Below, one piece after another: positions 44,207 through 53,841 of a DNA stretch of 64,000 bases. Every line of letters begins with the position of its first letter. Within the stretch, counting starts at the first letter, position 1. This DNA is from Ruegeria faecimaris (GTDB lineage Bacteria > Pseudomonadota > Alphaproteobacteria > Rhodobacterales > Rhodobacteraceae): contig NZ_FXTE01000013.1 in NCBI RefSeq assembly GCF_900182615.1, forward strand, positions 1 through 64,000, read 5' to 3'. Below the pieces are notes generated by a model. The model searched no databases, was not told the DNA's origin, and worked only from the letters and a program-made list of their open reading frames with translations. The position numbers were made by a program, and so were the translations under genes.

Positions 44207-44767
44207 ATGCGGAACACTCTTGCCCTTATCCTGACATTTGCTGCCGCCAGCCCCGCGCTGGCCGCAAGTGGCCCGTTTTTCTCGCTTGGCAACACCGACT
44301 TTGTGGTTCTGCTGGGCTTCATCGTTTTCATCGCAGTCCTGTTCTACTTCAAGGTCCCGGGCATGATCGGTGGAGCGCTGGATAAGCGTGCCGAAGGCAT
44401 CAAGTCCGAACTGGACGAAGCTCGCGCCCTGCATGAAGAAGCGCGTAGCCTGCTTGCCTCGTACGAGCGCAAGCAACGCGAGGTTCAGGGTCAGGCGGAT
44501 GCCATCGTGGCCGCCGCAAAGGAAGATGCGGTTCTGGCAGCTGAGCAAGCCAAGGTCGATCTGGAGAAATCCATCGCGCGCCGTCTGGCGACCGCGCAGG
44601 ACCAGATTGCATCGGCTGAAGCGTCGGCTGTCAAGGAAGTCCGCGATCAGGCCATCACCGTTGCTATTTCTGCAGCCAATGCTGTGCTGGCCAAGCAGAT
44701 GACCGCCACGCAGGCCAACAAGTTGATCGACGCATCCATTGCGGATGTGAACGAAAGGCTTCACTAA
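44207..44767 (+). CDS. atpF: ATP synthase F0 subunit b
   Basis: A 186-residue peripheral-stalk subunit. It has an N-terminal segment resembling a signal peptide ([20 protein letters not shown]), then one membrane helix ([19 protein letters not shown]), then a charged helix for the stalk ([20 protein letters not shown]). The signal-like extension is typical of alphaproteobacterial AtpF. It ends the operon, before a strong hairpin. Confidence 0.94.
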   Translation: MRNTLALILTFAAASPALAASGPFFSLGNTDFVVLLGFIVFIAVLFYFKVPGMIGGALDKRAEGIKSELDEARALHEEARSLLASYERKQREVQGQADAIVAAAKEDAVLAAEQAKVDLEKSIARRLATAQDQIASAEASAVKEVRDQAITVAISAANAVLAKQMTATQANKLIDASIADVNERLH

Positions 44768-44773
44768 GACAAT

Positions 44774-44805
44774 TCCGGCCCGGCAGCACATCTGCCGGGT
44801 CCGGA
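44774..44805 (+). terminator. Terminator hairpin after the F0 operon
   Basis: TCCGG-CCCGGCAG pairs with CTGCCGGG-T-CCGGA around a CACAT loop, a 13-base-pair stem with one bulge. It begins six bases after the atpF stop. No T run follows, as is common in GC-rich genomes. Confidence 0.7.
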
Positions 44806-44945
44806 CATTGGGCTGCGAATCTCGCGCCCCGCTTCCCGATTTGACCGGGGACCGATTGTCTGCGTTACATATTCGGAAACACTCCAACCAAATTTAGCGC
44901 CCGTGCGACGGCATATGCCGAAACCGGACTGGATAAGAGCCCTTT

Positions 44946-45806
44946 ATGACCGAATTGCCGACGATCAGTGTCGTTATTCCCAACCTGAACTGCGTCGATT
45001 TCATCGAACGGACAATCCTCTCTGTGCTCGAGCAGGAATATCCCAAGCTGGACCTGATCCTGTCGGACGGCGGTAGCACCGATGGTTCGATGGAGGTGGT
45101 CGAAAAGTACCGCGATTCGTTTTCACATATCATCTCGGGCCCGGATACCGGGCAGGCCAACGCTGTAAACAAAGGCTTTGCAGTGGCCACGGGCGACGTA
45201 ATGGGTTGGATCAATTCGGACGATGTTCTTATTCCCGGCGGCCTTGCCACGGTAGGATCGCTGTTTGCGTTGAACAAAAACATGAATTGGATGACCGGGC
45301 GGGTCACGTGCATTGACGAAGAAGACAATGTCCTGACTGTACGGCGCCCAAAGCCTGTTTCACGGGTAAGACTGCTTGCCGGGGATTATCAGTGGGTTCA
45401 GCAGGAATCGACCTATTGGCGGCGTGACCTTTGGGATCAGGTCGGGGGCCAACTAAACGAGAACCTCAAGCTTGCCGTCGACGGAGAGTTATGGCTGCGG
45501 TTTTCGCGACATACCGATTTGGTGCCCGTGCATGCTCAGGTCGGGGCTTTCCGGTTCCGCAAGGGCCAGCGGTCCGAAGCGGCTGAGGCTTACCATGCGG
45601 AAATGCTTCAGGCGATTGAGGTCGAGCGTCAGGCGCAGAGCCGGTCGGATGACCTGATCGGGGCGATATTGGACACGCCGTTGGAATTGCGCTCTCGGAC
45701 CGAAGCTGAAGGGTTGTTTCCGTCGCTGTCCAGTCAGGACCCGAAGGCAATGAAACGGCCAAATTTGTGGGTTCACAGTCTTAAGCGGCGGTTGAGCGGA
45801 ATTTAA
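44946..45806 (+). CDS. Glycosyltransferase family 2
   Basis: A 286-residue GT-A fold transferase. SVVIPNLNCVDFIERTILSV at the N-terminus, LILSDGGSTDGSMEVV for the nucleotide-sugar site and GWINSDDVLIPGG with the metal-binding acidic pair (SDD). No membrane helix is evident. The acceptor is unknown; surface polysaccharide synthesis is typical. It stands alone, and its end overlaps a convergent gene by four bases. Confidence 0.85.
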   Translation: MTELPTISVVIPNLNCVDFIERTILSVLEQEYPKLDLILSDGGSTDGSMEVVEKYRDSFSHIISGPDTGQANAVNKGFAVATGDVMGWINSDDVLIPGGLATVGSLFALNKNMNWMTGRVTCIDEEDNVLTVRRPKPVSRVRLLAGDYQWVQQESTYWRRDLWDQVGGQLNENLKLAVDGELWLRFSRHTDLVPVHAQVGAFRFRKGQRSEAAEAYHAEMLQAIEVERQAQSRSDDLIGAILDTPLELRSRTEAEGLFPSLSSQDPKAMKRPNLWVHSLKRRLSGI

Positions 45807-46297
45807 ACCTCAAGGCCCTGCTGTTTCTCCCGCCTGCTGGTCCACCACACATAGGCCGCCAGGAGAGTGATTGCGATTTCGATCTTGAAGGTCCAATGGC
45901 TTAGAAAAGATAAAATCCAATGAGAATGCGTGGCCTGAACAATCACCAGCGGGTGGGTGAATTCGGAAATTGGCCAAGCCCATGCCACTTCGCCAACAAT
46001 CGAATCCAAGGTCATATGCACCAGACCCCCGGCGCCGAAGGCTGCAGTAATGAGACCTGCGCGCGGGAATCTTAGCCGCAGCAGCAGGCCGAGCGTCAGG
46101 ATGCCGAGCCAGAGCAGAGGGCGGTGTGTGAGGTATTCGTGATGGTGGTGGCTGCGATTGTCTACGAAATAGAACCACAGCAAATCGATATCCGGGGCGA
46201 TGGAACCAATCATCGCAGCGGCAAACGCAGCTTTATCCAATCCGGGCGTCGCAGTGCGAAAGACCAGATACGCACCAGGTAGGTGCCCAATGAACAT
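45803..46297 (-). CDS. YdjM-type inner-membrane metal-dependent hydrolase
   Basis: A 164-residue membrane protein of the LexA-binding/metal-dependent hydrolase family (PF04307 type). Conserved residues include HLPGAYLVF, MIGSIAPDIDLLWFYFVDNR, the HHHHEYLTH cluster and GGLVHMTLDSIVG. Four membrane helices are likely. Its start overlaps the GntR stop by one base, so the genes are co-translated. Confidence 0.75.
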   Translation of the reverse strand: MFIGHLPGAYLVFRTATPGLDKAAFAAAMIGSIAPDIDLLWFYFVDNRSHHHHEYLTHRPLLWLGILTLGLLLRLRFPRAGLITAAFGAGGLVHMTLDSIVGEVAWAWPISEFTHPLVIVQATHSHWILSFLSHWTFKIEIAITLLAAYVWWTSRREKQQGLEV

Positions 46298-47067
46298 CAG
46301 TGCTGTCCTGTCTCATGGTCCAGGCGCTGCTGCGCAATGGCTTCGTTCCGCAGGGCTTTCTGGTGGTCTTCCATGCAGATGCGAACAAAGCCCAGATGCT
46401 CCTGGACTGCAACGCGCGCCGCCTCAGGGTCGCGAGCCTGCAGCGCTGAATTGATTTCCCGGTGCTGATCCAGAATGGCGTCTCGCGTCGTACGCTGCCG
46501 GAACATCATCTGCCGATTGTAGAAGACACCCTGTCGTAGCAGGTCAAACATCGACCGCATCATATGCAGCATGACCACGTTGTGACTGGCTTCAATGATG
46601 GCCATGTGGAACTGCGCATCCAGATGGGCCTCTTCCTCGGCCGCATTGCGGGCATGGGCGGCTTCCATCTTGTCAAAGATCGCCTGTACGACCTTCAGGT
46701 CGCTTTCCGACCCCAGTCTTGCCGCGCGTTCTGCTGCAAGCCCTTCCATGTCCCGGCGGAAGGACAGATAGTCGAAAACCGCCTCGTCATGGCTGCTGAA
46801 CAACCGGATCAGAGCCGGTGAAAAAGCCGAACCTAAGACTTCGGCAACATAGATTCCTGACCCCGCCTTGGCTGTCAGCAAACCCTGATGCTGAAGATCA
46901 GAGATCGCTTCGCGCAGTGAGGGGCGTGAAACGCCCAGACGGTCGGCCAGTTCCCGTTCTGCAGGCAAACGTTCGCCGGGTCGCAGGATCCCGCGCAGAA
47001 TCAGCAACTCGATTTGTTTGACCACCGCAATGGACAGCTTTTCAGTTTGGATCTTTTGGAAGGGCAT
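46297..47067 (-). CDS. GntR/FadR family transcriptional regulator
   Basis: A 256-residue regulator of the FadR subfamily. The winged helix has RGILRPGERLPAERELADRL with GVSRPSLREAISDLQHQGLL, and the all-helical C-terminal effector domain has the metal-linked LDAQFHMAIIEASHNVVMLH. FadR-type members often sense carboxylic acids. It diverges from the aminotransferase gene. Two operator-like repeats with the same spacing lie in the gap, one next to each gene. Confidence 0.9.
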   Translation of the reverse strand: MPFQKIQTEKLSIAVVKQIELLILRGILRPGERLPAERELADRLGVSRPSLREAISDLQHQGLLTAKAGSGIYVAEVLGSAFSPALIRLFSSHDEAVFDYLSFRRDMEGLAAERAARLGSESDLKVVQAIFDKMEAAHARNAAEEEAHLDAQFHMAIIEASHNVVMLHMMRSMFDLLRQGVFYNRQMMFRQRTTRDAILDQHREINSALQARDPEAARVAVQEHLGFVRICMEDHQKALRNEAIAQQRLDHETGQH

Positions 47068-47086
47068 GGCGGCGCGTTTTCGAAAT

Positions 47087-47105
47087 TGGTCAATTCATAT
47101 GACCA
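47087..47105. promoter_or_regulatory. Operator-like repeat near gntR
   Basis: TGGTCA-N7-TGACCA is a perfect inverted repeat 20 bases upstream of the gntR start codon. The TGGTC/GACCA half-sites are those of many FadR-type GntR operators, so autoregulation is likely. Confidence 0.6.
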
Positions 47106-47149
47106 CGTATCCGGGCCTGGTTCAAGCAGGGGGGTGGAGTTGAATTTAG

Positions 47150-47165
47150 GTCAGCAATATTGACA
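47150..47165. promoter_or_regulatory. Second operator-like repeat overlapping a -35
   Basis: GTCA-N7-TGAC has the same half-sites and seven-base spacing as the repeat at 47087. It overlaps a perfect TTGACA at 47160-47165 that may be the -35 of the aminotransferase promoter, so a bound regulator would block RNA polymerase. Confidence 0.5.
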
Positions 47166-47217
47166 TTATAAAATTTGCACCTAGGGTGGGTCGCAACAGG
47201 GCAGGAGGAGGCCAAGG

Positions 47218-48408
47218 ATGACCCAGAATCTGTTTGCAACGCGCGCGTCCCGGATGAAAGCATCGGAAATTCGCGAGTTGTTGAAACTTCTTGATCAGCC
47301 GGGAATCATCTCGTTCGCCGGCGGCATCCCAGACCCAAACCTGTTTCCCACCGAGGCCTTTGCCCAAGCTTGTCAGGCCGCTTTGAATGCTGGGCCGCAG
47401 GCGCTGCAATATTCAGTCAGCGAGGGCTATGGTCCATTGCGCGAATGGCTTGTGCAGCATATGCGCGAGATCGGCGTCGATTGTAGTGTCGATAACATCC
47501 TGATCACCTCGGGATCGCAACAGGCCTTGGATTATCTGGGCAAGCTCTATTTGTCGCCAGGGGATACTGCGTTGATCGGCTGGCCGACCTATCTGGGGGC
47601 GATCAACGCCTTTGATGCCTACGAGCCCCGGTTCGACCGTCTTATGCTTAATGGCAATAGAGGTGCCGCCGAATATTCCGAAGCTGCTGGCGAGGGCGCA
47701 GTCAAATTCGCTTATCTGTCGCCTGATTTCGCAAATCCAACCGGTGAGACCGTTGACCTACGTGGTCGAGAATACCTGCTGGATCTTGCCGATGATCTGA
47801 ATATCGCAGTGATTGAGGACGGCGCCTATCAGGCTCTGCGCTATGAAGGAGATGCCATCCCTCCGGTTTTGTCGTTAGAACAGGCGCGAAAAGGGTCGAT
47901 CGAGGCCTGCCGTACGATCTATTGCGGTAGCTTCTCGAAAACGCTGTCTCCCGGTTTGCGCGTTGGCTGGGTGGTGGCCGCCAAGCCCATTATCTCGCAA
48001 CTGGTGTTGGTCAAGCAAGCGGCGGATTTGCATTCGCCCACATTGAACCAGATGGCGGTTGAGCAGGTTGCGCGCACGCATTTTGCCACGCATATCCCAT
48101 TGTTGCGCAAGGCCTATGGTGCCAGGCGCGACGCGATGCTGGAGGCGTTACAACAGAACATGCCCGATGGCGTTCAGTGGACGCATCCCCAGGGTGGCAT
48201 GTTCATCTGGGTGACTCTGCCTACTGGTATGAACGGGGCAGACCTGCTGGCCCGTGCGCTCGACACAGTGAAACTGGCCTTTGTGCCGGGCCGGGCCTTT
48301 TTCGCGGACGGTTCGGGCGCCAATACGATCCGGTTGAGTTTCTCGAACTCGGATGAGGATACGATCCGCGAAGGTATTCGCCGCTTGGGGATAGTACTTA
48401 GGGCCTGA
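47218..48408 (+). CDS. PLP-dependent aminotransferase (2-aminoadipate/LysN type)
   Basis: A 396-residue fold-type I aminotransferase. N-terminal FAGGIPDPNLFPTEAFAQAC, cofactor region ITSGSQQALDYLGKLYLSPG, PLP lysine in YCGSFSKTLSPGLRVGWVVA and C-terminal arginine region ANTIRLSFSNSDED. This type acts on 2-aminoadipate, branched-chain or aromatic amino acids. The divergent GntR gene is the likely controller. GCAGGAGG is seven bases before the ATG. Confidence 0.88.
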   Translation: MTQNLFATRASRMKASEIRELLKLLDQPGIISFAGGIPDPNLFPTEAFAQACQAALNAGPQALQYSVSEGYGPLREWLVQHMREIGVDCSVDNILITSGSQQALDYLGKLYLSPGDTALIGWPTYLGAINAFDAYEPRFDRLMLNGNRGAAEYSEAAGEGAVKFAYLSPDFANPTGETVDLRGREYLLDLADDLNIAVIEDGAYQALRYEGDAIPPVLSLEQARKGSIEACRTIYCGSFSKTLSPGLRVGWVVAAKPIISQLVLVKQAADLHSPTLNQMAVEQVARTHFATHIPLLRKAYGARRDAMLEALQQNMPDGVQWTHPQGGMFIWVTLPTGMNGADLLARALDTVKLAFVPGRAFFADGSGANTIRLSFSNSDEDTIREGIRRLGIVLRA

Positions 48409-48452
48409 GCGAAGGAAAGGTTCTGTTAACCAGTTTTGGCAATGATGCGGAT

Positions 48453-48860
48453 ATGATCCGGATTTTGTCTTTTCTGATGCTGGCAGCATGCTCGGCTGGG
48501 ACCCCTCACTTTCGCGATGTTCAGGCGAAGCGTATCGCTGTGAATGGCAGCGTATTTGATGTTCGCGTGCGCGGAGATCTGGCCGAAGCCGTTCGGGTCA
48601 ATTCGCAATACGCTCCGCGTCTTGGCCCGATCCGCGAACGAGCGGCCATGGCGATGGCTCAGGTCTCGGGGTGCCCGATACTGGATGTCCTGGGCGACGC
48701 GGCCGTGACCGTTGGGGTTTTGGGTTGTGACCGCGCAATGGGCAAGCAGTTGCTGCTGACGGCGGTTTCGGTCCCGAATTACGAATGCATTGATACCGGG
48801 CTGTTTCATGACCTTGGTGACGGCGACGGCTATCAGGTCTTTGAGTGTACAGCCTACTGA
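48453..48860 (+). CDS. Small putative lipoprotein, 135 residues
   Basis: A 135-residue exported protein: MIRILSFLMLAACSAGTPHF with lipobox LAAC and lipidated cysteine at residue 13. The mature part contains FRDVQAKRIAVNGSVFDVRV and three more cysteines. No family is recognised beyond roseobacter hypothetical proteins. It lies between the aminotransferase gene and smc. Confidence 0.65.
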   Translation: MIRILSFLMLAACSAGTPHFRDVQAKRIAVNGSVFDVRVRGDLAEAVRVNSQYAPRLGPIRERAAMAMAQVSGCPILDVLGDAAVTVGVLGCDRAMGKQLLLTAVSVPNYECIDTGLFHDLGDGDGYQVFECTAY

Positions 48861-48894
48861 ATCGTGCTTTTTCTTGCGGATTTAGGCAAGATGT

Positions 48895-48903
48895 TGTGGA
48901 TAA
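48895..48903 (-). other. Single DnaA-box sequence upstream of smc
   Basis: TGTGGATAA is the complement of TTATCCACA, the consensus DnaA box. It lies about 90 bases before smc. A single box can occur by chance. Confidence 0.35.
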
Positions 48904-48994
48904 GTGGGCCATATATCCCATATCCTGCGCGACTCCGTTGACTCACCCCCAATCCGTTGCGCAGACTTCGAAGGTATAGGAATCACGGGACCCA

Positions 48995-51900
48995 TTGCCT
49001 TTGCGCTTTAGCAAACTCAAACTCACCGGCTTCAAAAGCTTTGTTGATCCGACCGATTTGATTATCGCGGATGGGTTGACCGGTGTTGTGGGGCCTAATG
49101 GTTGTGGCAAATCCAATCTGCTGGAAGCTCTGCGTTGGGTGATGGGGGAAAACCGACCCAAATCCATGCGCGGTGGCGCGATGGAAGATGTGATTTTCGC
49201 CGGGGCCGCCACGCGGCCGGCCCGCAATTTTGCCGAAGTTGTGTTGACCATGGACAACTCCGAGCGGCTCGCGCCCTCGGGTTTCAATGACAGCGACCAG
49301 CTTGAGATTGTCCGCCGCATCACCCGAGATGTCGGCAGCGCCTATAAGACCAATGGCAAGGATGTGCGGGCGCGTGATGTGCAGATGTTGTTCGCCGACG
49401 CGTCAACGGGTGCACATTCTCCGGCGCTGGTCGGACAGAACCGCATTGCCGAACTGATTAACGCCAAACCCCGCTCTCGCCGCCGCATTCTGGAAGAGGC
49501 GGCCGGAATTTCGGGCCTCTATCAGCGCCGACACGAGGCCGAGTTGAAGCTGAAGGGTACCGAGGCCAACCTGACCCGTGTGGATGACGTGCTGGAACAA
49601 CTGGGCGGACAGCTGGCGCAGCTGGCCCGTCAGGCGCGTCAGGCCGCCCGCTATCGCGAAATCGGAGAGCAGCTGCGCCAAGCCGAAGGCATGTTGCTCT
49701 ATCGTCGCTGGAAAGAGGCCGACATGGCCCGCCAGCAGGCCGAGGAAAAGCTGCGCGAACGCCTGACCGAGGCGTCGCGCGCCGAAGCTGAAGCACGCTC
49801 TGCCGTCGCCAATCGGGCCGAAATCGAAGAAACCCTGCCGCCCCTGCGCGAGGAAGAGGCCATTGCCGCCGCCGTCCTGCAGCGCCAACAGGTGCAGCGG
49901 GATCAGCTGTCGGATCAGGAAACCCGCGCCCGTCAGACGATTGAAACATTGACTAATCGCATTCAGCAGCTTGGTAACGATATCGAGCGCGAGGCCGGGC
50001 TGAACCGCGATGCGGGGCAGATGATCGAACGGCTGGAATGGGAAGCTCGTGAATTGGCCAAAGCTGCCGATGGCCACGACGAAAAAGTCGCCGAGGCCGC
50101 CGAGGTCGCGCGCGAAGCGGCCGCTGTCCTGCAAGACCGCGAAGACCACTTGTCACAAGAGACTGAGGATATGGCGCGTCTGGTTGCGCGCCACCAGTCC
50201 GGCCAGCGATTGGTCGACGACAGCCGCAAAACGCTGGCCAGGTCGGAAGGTGAAGAGGAAAAGGCCCGCGCAGCGGTGGATGAGGCGAAAACAGCCCTGA
50301 CCCGCGCCGCCGAGGCATTTGAGGCAGCGCAAGAGGGTGAAGAAGAGGCTCGCGAGGCCTCTGAAGCCGCCGAAGAGGCACTGGCCGCCGCTGACGAGTT
50401 ACGCAATGAAACCCAGGGCCGCGAGGCCGAGGCCCGTGCGAAAAGATCCGAAGCTGAAGGTGAGCTGGGTGCGATCCGCGCCGAGACCACAGCTCTGGCC
50501 AAGCTGGTTGAACGGGATACCGCAGAAGGCGGGCAGGTGCTCGACATGCTGCGTGTGGCTCCGGGTTATGAAAAGGCATTGGGCGCTGCGCTTGCGGATG
50601 ATCTGAGGGCACCCTTGGTCGAGGGCGACGGGCCATCAGGCTGGGTACCGGTTGCTGGCTATGATGCCGATCAATCGCTGCCCAATGGGGCCGAGCCGCT
50701 GGCCTTGCATGTATCCGGTCCTGATCGCCTCAGCCGCCGGATCGCGCAGATCGGTTTGGTTGACGCGGATCAGGGCGCACGCTTGCAAGCCTCGCTTAAA
50801 CCCGGTCAACGGCTGGTTTCGCGTTCGGGCGACCTGTGGCGGTGGGACGGATTCCGTGCCTGGGCCGAGGATGCGCCAAGTGCGGCCGCCCTGCGGCTTG
50901 AACAGCTCAACAAACTTGAGGCACTGAAACAGGAACTGGCCAGGACCGAGGCGCAGGCCGACGGGGCCCGCGCCGCGCACGAGACGCTGTCGCAACAACT
51001 GGCCGACGTGACCGAGGCTGACCGCCGCGCCCGCGAGGCACGCCGCGCCGCCGATCAGCGCATGGCTGAAACCGCGCGTCTGCTCAGCAGGGCCGAGGCC
51101 GATCGCAATCTGGCGCAGGGCAGGCTGGAAACGCTGGCGCTTGCCGTTGATCGCCACAAAGAGGATGCGATGTCCGCCCGCGCCCAACTGCGCGAGGCCG
51201 AGGGCGCCTTAACCGGTCTGGGCAATCTCGACAATGCCCGCGCGCAGGTCGAAGACATCAAACAGACGGTCGAGGCGGCGCGGATCACGATGCTGACTCA
51301 CCGCTCGTCCCATGACGAGCTGCGCCGCGAGGGCGAGGCCCGTACCCGCCGTACACAAGAGGTCACCAAGGACCTCAGCGGTTGGCGGCACCGCCTGGAC
51401 AGCGCCGAAAAGCGGATCTCGGAACTGGCCGAGCGCAAGGAAAGTTCCGAGGAAGAGCTATCCGAAGCGATGGCTGCTCCGGGCGAAATCGCCGAGGCGC
51501 GTGAAGAGTTGAACGAATTAATCGAAACTGCCGAAGCCCGCCGGGCCGAGGCCGCCGACAAGCTGGCTGCCGCCGAGTCCCGCCAGCGAGAGATTGTGCT
51601 GGCTGAGCGCGAAGCGGAACGTTTGGCTTCGGAAGCGCGCGAAAGCCGTGCCGCCGCTGAGGCGCGCTGTGATGCCGCCAAAGAGGCCGTATCGGCAGCG
51701 GCCGAGCGTATCGCTGAGGATCAACAGCTAACCCCGAACCAGTTGCTGAACCAGCTGGATGTGAATCCCGACCAGATGCCAGCTGCTGATGCTCTTGAGG
51801 CCGAGGTCAACCGCCACAAACGCCAGCGCGATGCGATGGGCGCGGTAAACCTGCGTGCCGAAGAGGACAGCAAAGATGTTCAGGAAGAATTCGACACGCT

Positions 51901-52456
51901 GAACGGCGAAAAGGCCGATCTCGAAGAGGCGATCAAAGCGCTGCGCAGCGGCATCTCCAGCCTCAACCGCGAAGGACGCGAACGGCTACTGACCGCGTTT
52001 GAACAGGTGAATTCGAACTTCGCCATGTTGTTCAAGCATCTCTTTGGTGGTGGCGAGGCCAATCTGGTCATGGTCGAAAGCGACGACCCTCTGGATGCCG
52101 GCCTTGAAATCATGTGCCAGCCGCCGGGCAAGAAATTGTCGACGCTCAGCCTGCTTTCGGGCGGTGAACAGACCCTGACCGCGACGGCCCTGATCTTTGG
52201 CGTCTTTCTGGCGAACCCGGCTCCGATCTGTGTTCTGGACGAGGTCGATGCGCCGCTGGATGATGCCAACGTGACCCGGTTCTGCGACCTTCTGGACGAG
52301 ATGTGCCGCCAGACCGACACACGGTTCCTGATCATCACCCACCACGCGGTGACCATGGCGCGGATGGATCGTCTGTTCGGCGTCACCATGCAAGAACAGG
52401 GTGTCAGCCAGCTGGTCTCGGTTGATCTGAAGAAAGCCGAACAGATGGTCGCCTGA
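48995..52456 (+). CDS. smc: Chromosome segregation protein SMC
   Basis: A 1153-residue SMC ATPase that forms the condensin ring with ScpA/ScpB. Walker A is GPNGCGKSNLLEALRWVMGE near residue 31, two long coiled coils flank the hinge (about 505-660, with VLDMLRVAPGYEKALGAALA), and the C-terminal head has LSLLSGGEQTLTATALIFGV and Walker B ICVLDEVDAPLDD. The start is TTG at 48995; no ATG lies near and the family N-terminus RFSKLKLTGFKSFVD fits. The Shine-Dalgarno sequence is weak (AAGGTATAGGA). Confidence 0.97.
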   Translation: MPLRFSKLKLTGFKSFVDPTDLIIADGLTGVVGPNGCGKSNLLEALRWVMGENRPKSMRGGAMEDVIFAGAATRPARNFAEVVLTMDNSERLAPSGFNDSDQLEIVRRITRDVGSAYKTNGKDVRARDVQMLFADASTGAHSPALVGQNRIAELINAKPRSRRRILEEAAGISGLYQRRHEAELKLKGTEANLTRVDDVLEQLGGQLAQLARQARQAARYREIGEQLRQAEGMLLYRRWKEADMARQQAEEKLRERLTEASRAEAEARSAVANRAEIEETLPPLREEEAIAAAVLQRQQVQRDQLSDQETRARQTIETLTNRIQQLGNDIEREAGLNRDAGQMIERLEWEARELAKAADGHDEKVAEAAEVAREAAAVLQDREDHLSQETEDMARLVARHQSGQRLVDDSRKTLARSEGEEEKARAAVDEAKTALTRAAEAFEAAQEGEEEAREASEAAEEALAAADELRNETQGREAEARAKRSEAEGELGAIRAETTALAKLVERDTAEGGQVLDMLRVAPGYEKALGAALADDLRAPLVEGDGPSGWVPVAGYDADQSLPNGAEPLALHVSGPDRLSRRIAQIGLVDADQGARLQASLKPGQRLVSRSGDLWRWDGFRAWAEDAPSAAALRLEQLNKLEALKQELARTEAQADGARAAHETLSQQLADVTEADRRAREARRAADQRMAETARLLSRAEADRNLAQGRLETLALAVDRHKEDAMSARAQLREAEGALTGLGNLDNARAQVEDIKQTVEAARITMLTHRSSHDELRREGEARTRRTQEVTKDLSGWRHRLDSAEKRISELAERKESSEEELSEAMAAPGEIAEAREELNELIETAEARRAEAADKLAAAESRQREIVLAEREAERLASEARESRAAAEARCDAAKEAVSAAAERIAEDQQLTPNQLLNQLDVNPDQMPAADALEAEVNRHKRQRDAMGAVNLRAEEDSKDVQEEFDTLNGEKADLEEAIKALRSGISSLNREGRERLLTAFEQVNSNFAMLFKHLFGGGEANLVMVESDDPLDAGLEIMCQPPGKKLSTLSLLSGGEQTLTATALIFGVFLANPAPICVLDEVDAPLDDANVTRFCDLLDEMCRQTDTRFLIITHHAVTMARMDRLFGVTMQEQGVSQLVSVDLKKAEQMVA

Positions 52457-52510
52457 CCTCTCACTGCAACGTTATGAGCGGTTTCGTAAGAATTGGGTTA
52501 GGCTGCTGCC

Positions 52511-52861
52511 ATGACCCGTTTCCTGATCATCGCCCTACTGACTGCTACCCCTTTAGGGGCCGCGGAATGGACGACCAAGCCCGATGACCTCCCTCTGACC
52601 CAACAAGAGTTGACGGCGCTGGCGGGTCGGACGCTGACCTTTTATGATGACGGGCAGTCGCGATACTCGGCTGGCGGGGCCTATTCCTATACCTATGCCA
52701 ACGGAGAATCCGCGTTCGGAACCTATTCCATCGCGGAGGATGGCAGTATCTGCGTGCAATACAGAAACGGGTTCGGTCGATGTGATCTTTATGTCCTGAG
52801 TGCTGGACGCCTGATCCTGATCACGGAAAAGGGAGAGCGTTTCCCGGTACGGCCCGAGTGA
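52511..52861 (+). CDS. Small exported protein, 116 residues
   Basis: A 116-residue protein with signal peptide MTRFLIIALLTATPLGAAEW (cleavage after GAA). The mature part is beta-rich with AGRTLTFYDDGQSRYSAGGA, SYTYANGESAFGTYSIAEDG and two cysteines (ICVQYRNGFGRCDLYVL), a pattern of small periplasmic proteins of roseobacters, possibly a lipocalin-like or FecR-like fold. Function unknown. Confidence 0.65.
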   Translation: MTRFLIIALLTATPLGAAEWTTKPDDLPLTQQELTALAGRTLTFYDDGQSRYSAGGAYSYTYANGESAFGTYSIAEDGSICVQYRNGFGRCDLYVLSAGRLILITEKGERFPVRPE

Positions 52862-53023
52862 CATTCAAGAAACCGCGGCATCTGTTGAAAATGATCTGAA
52901 AATTTGGATCTTTGGTGGTCATTTAATCGTAATATTTCAAAATTAGATGGGGATCAGGGGCGAATTCTCACCCCGCGTTGTTGTAAGTTCCCGTATCAAC
53001 AACGGATCAAAAGAGGCGGGTCG

Positions 53024-53821
53024 ATGTGCAGATTTCTGGCTTGGGCGGGTGCGAAACGGTTTCTGGACGAACTTGTCATGGACCAGGAACAGTCGCTGGT
53101 GCATCAAAGCAGAAACGCCCTGATTGGCAAAACGCCGATCAACGCGGATGGTTTTGGGTTGGCCTGGTATTCCGGGCGCGAAACGCCGTGTTTTTACAAA
53201 GACACCAACCCGGCTTGGTCGGATGCCAACTTGAAACAGTTGACCCATCACACGAAATCGCACCTGTTCCTGGCGCATGTACGTGCCTCAACTGGGACTG
53301 CCACGTCGCGGAACAACTGCCATCCTTTTGGCTGTGGTAAGTGGAGCTTTATGCATAACGGGCAGGCAGGTGGCCATGACCGTATCCGCCAACAGCTTGA
53401 CGGGATGATACCGGGCCACCTGTACGATCATCGCCTTGGCGCAACTGAAAGCGAGGCGATTTTTCTGATTGCCCATGGCGAAGGGTTGGACGCCGAACCC
53501 ATCGCCGCGATGGAGCGTGCGGTGCACCGTGTCGAAGTGCTTGCCCGCGCCAAAGGAAGCCTACCCCATATGCGCTTTGCCGCCTGCTGGTCCGATGGAG
53601 ATCGCCTGTTTGCTGCGCGCTATGCCTCGGACCGTTTCGCACCCAGCCTGCATTACAGGCCCTGCGATGATGGGATCATTATCGCGTCTGAGCCGCTGGA
53701 TGCGAAGAATGGCGATTGGGCCGAGATCCCGGCAAATACCGCCATCGAGACACGCGGCGATAGGCTGCAGATGCATGTGTTTGAGCCGAACGGGCGATCT
53801 TTGGACGCCGAAGTCGCCTAG
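53024..53821 (+). CDS. Class II glutamine amidotransferase
   Basis: A 265-residue Ntn-hydrolase of the YafJ/EgtC group. The catalytic nucleophile is Cys2 after removal of Met (MCRFLAWAGAKRF), with FLAHVRASTGTATSRNNCHPF and WSFMHNGQAGGHDRIRQQL as substrate-binding segments. It can hydrolyse a gamma-glutamyl amide; members are linked to ergothioneine or to unknown pathways. GAGGCGGG lies six bases before 53024; earlier in-frame codons would block the N-terminal cysteine, so 53024 is the start. Confidence 0.87.
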   Translation: MCRFLAWAGAKRFLDELVMDQEQSLVHQSRNALIGKTPINADGFGLAWYSGRETPCFYKDTNPAWSDANLKQLTHHTKSHLFLAHVRASTGTATSRNNCHPFGCGKWSFMHNGQAGGHDRIRQQLDGMIPGHLYDHRLGATESEAIFLIAHGEGLDAEPIAAMERAVHRVEVLARAKGSLPHMRFAACWSDGDRLFAARYASDRFAPSLHYRPCDDGIIIASEPLDAKNGDWAEIPANTAIETRGDRLQMHVFEPNGRSLDAEVA

Positions 53822-53841
53822 ATCGCCGTATCGAAGAGCGA

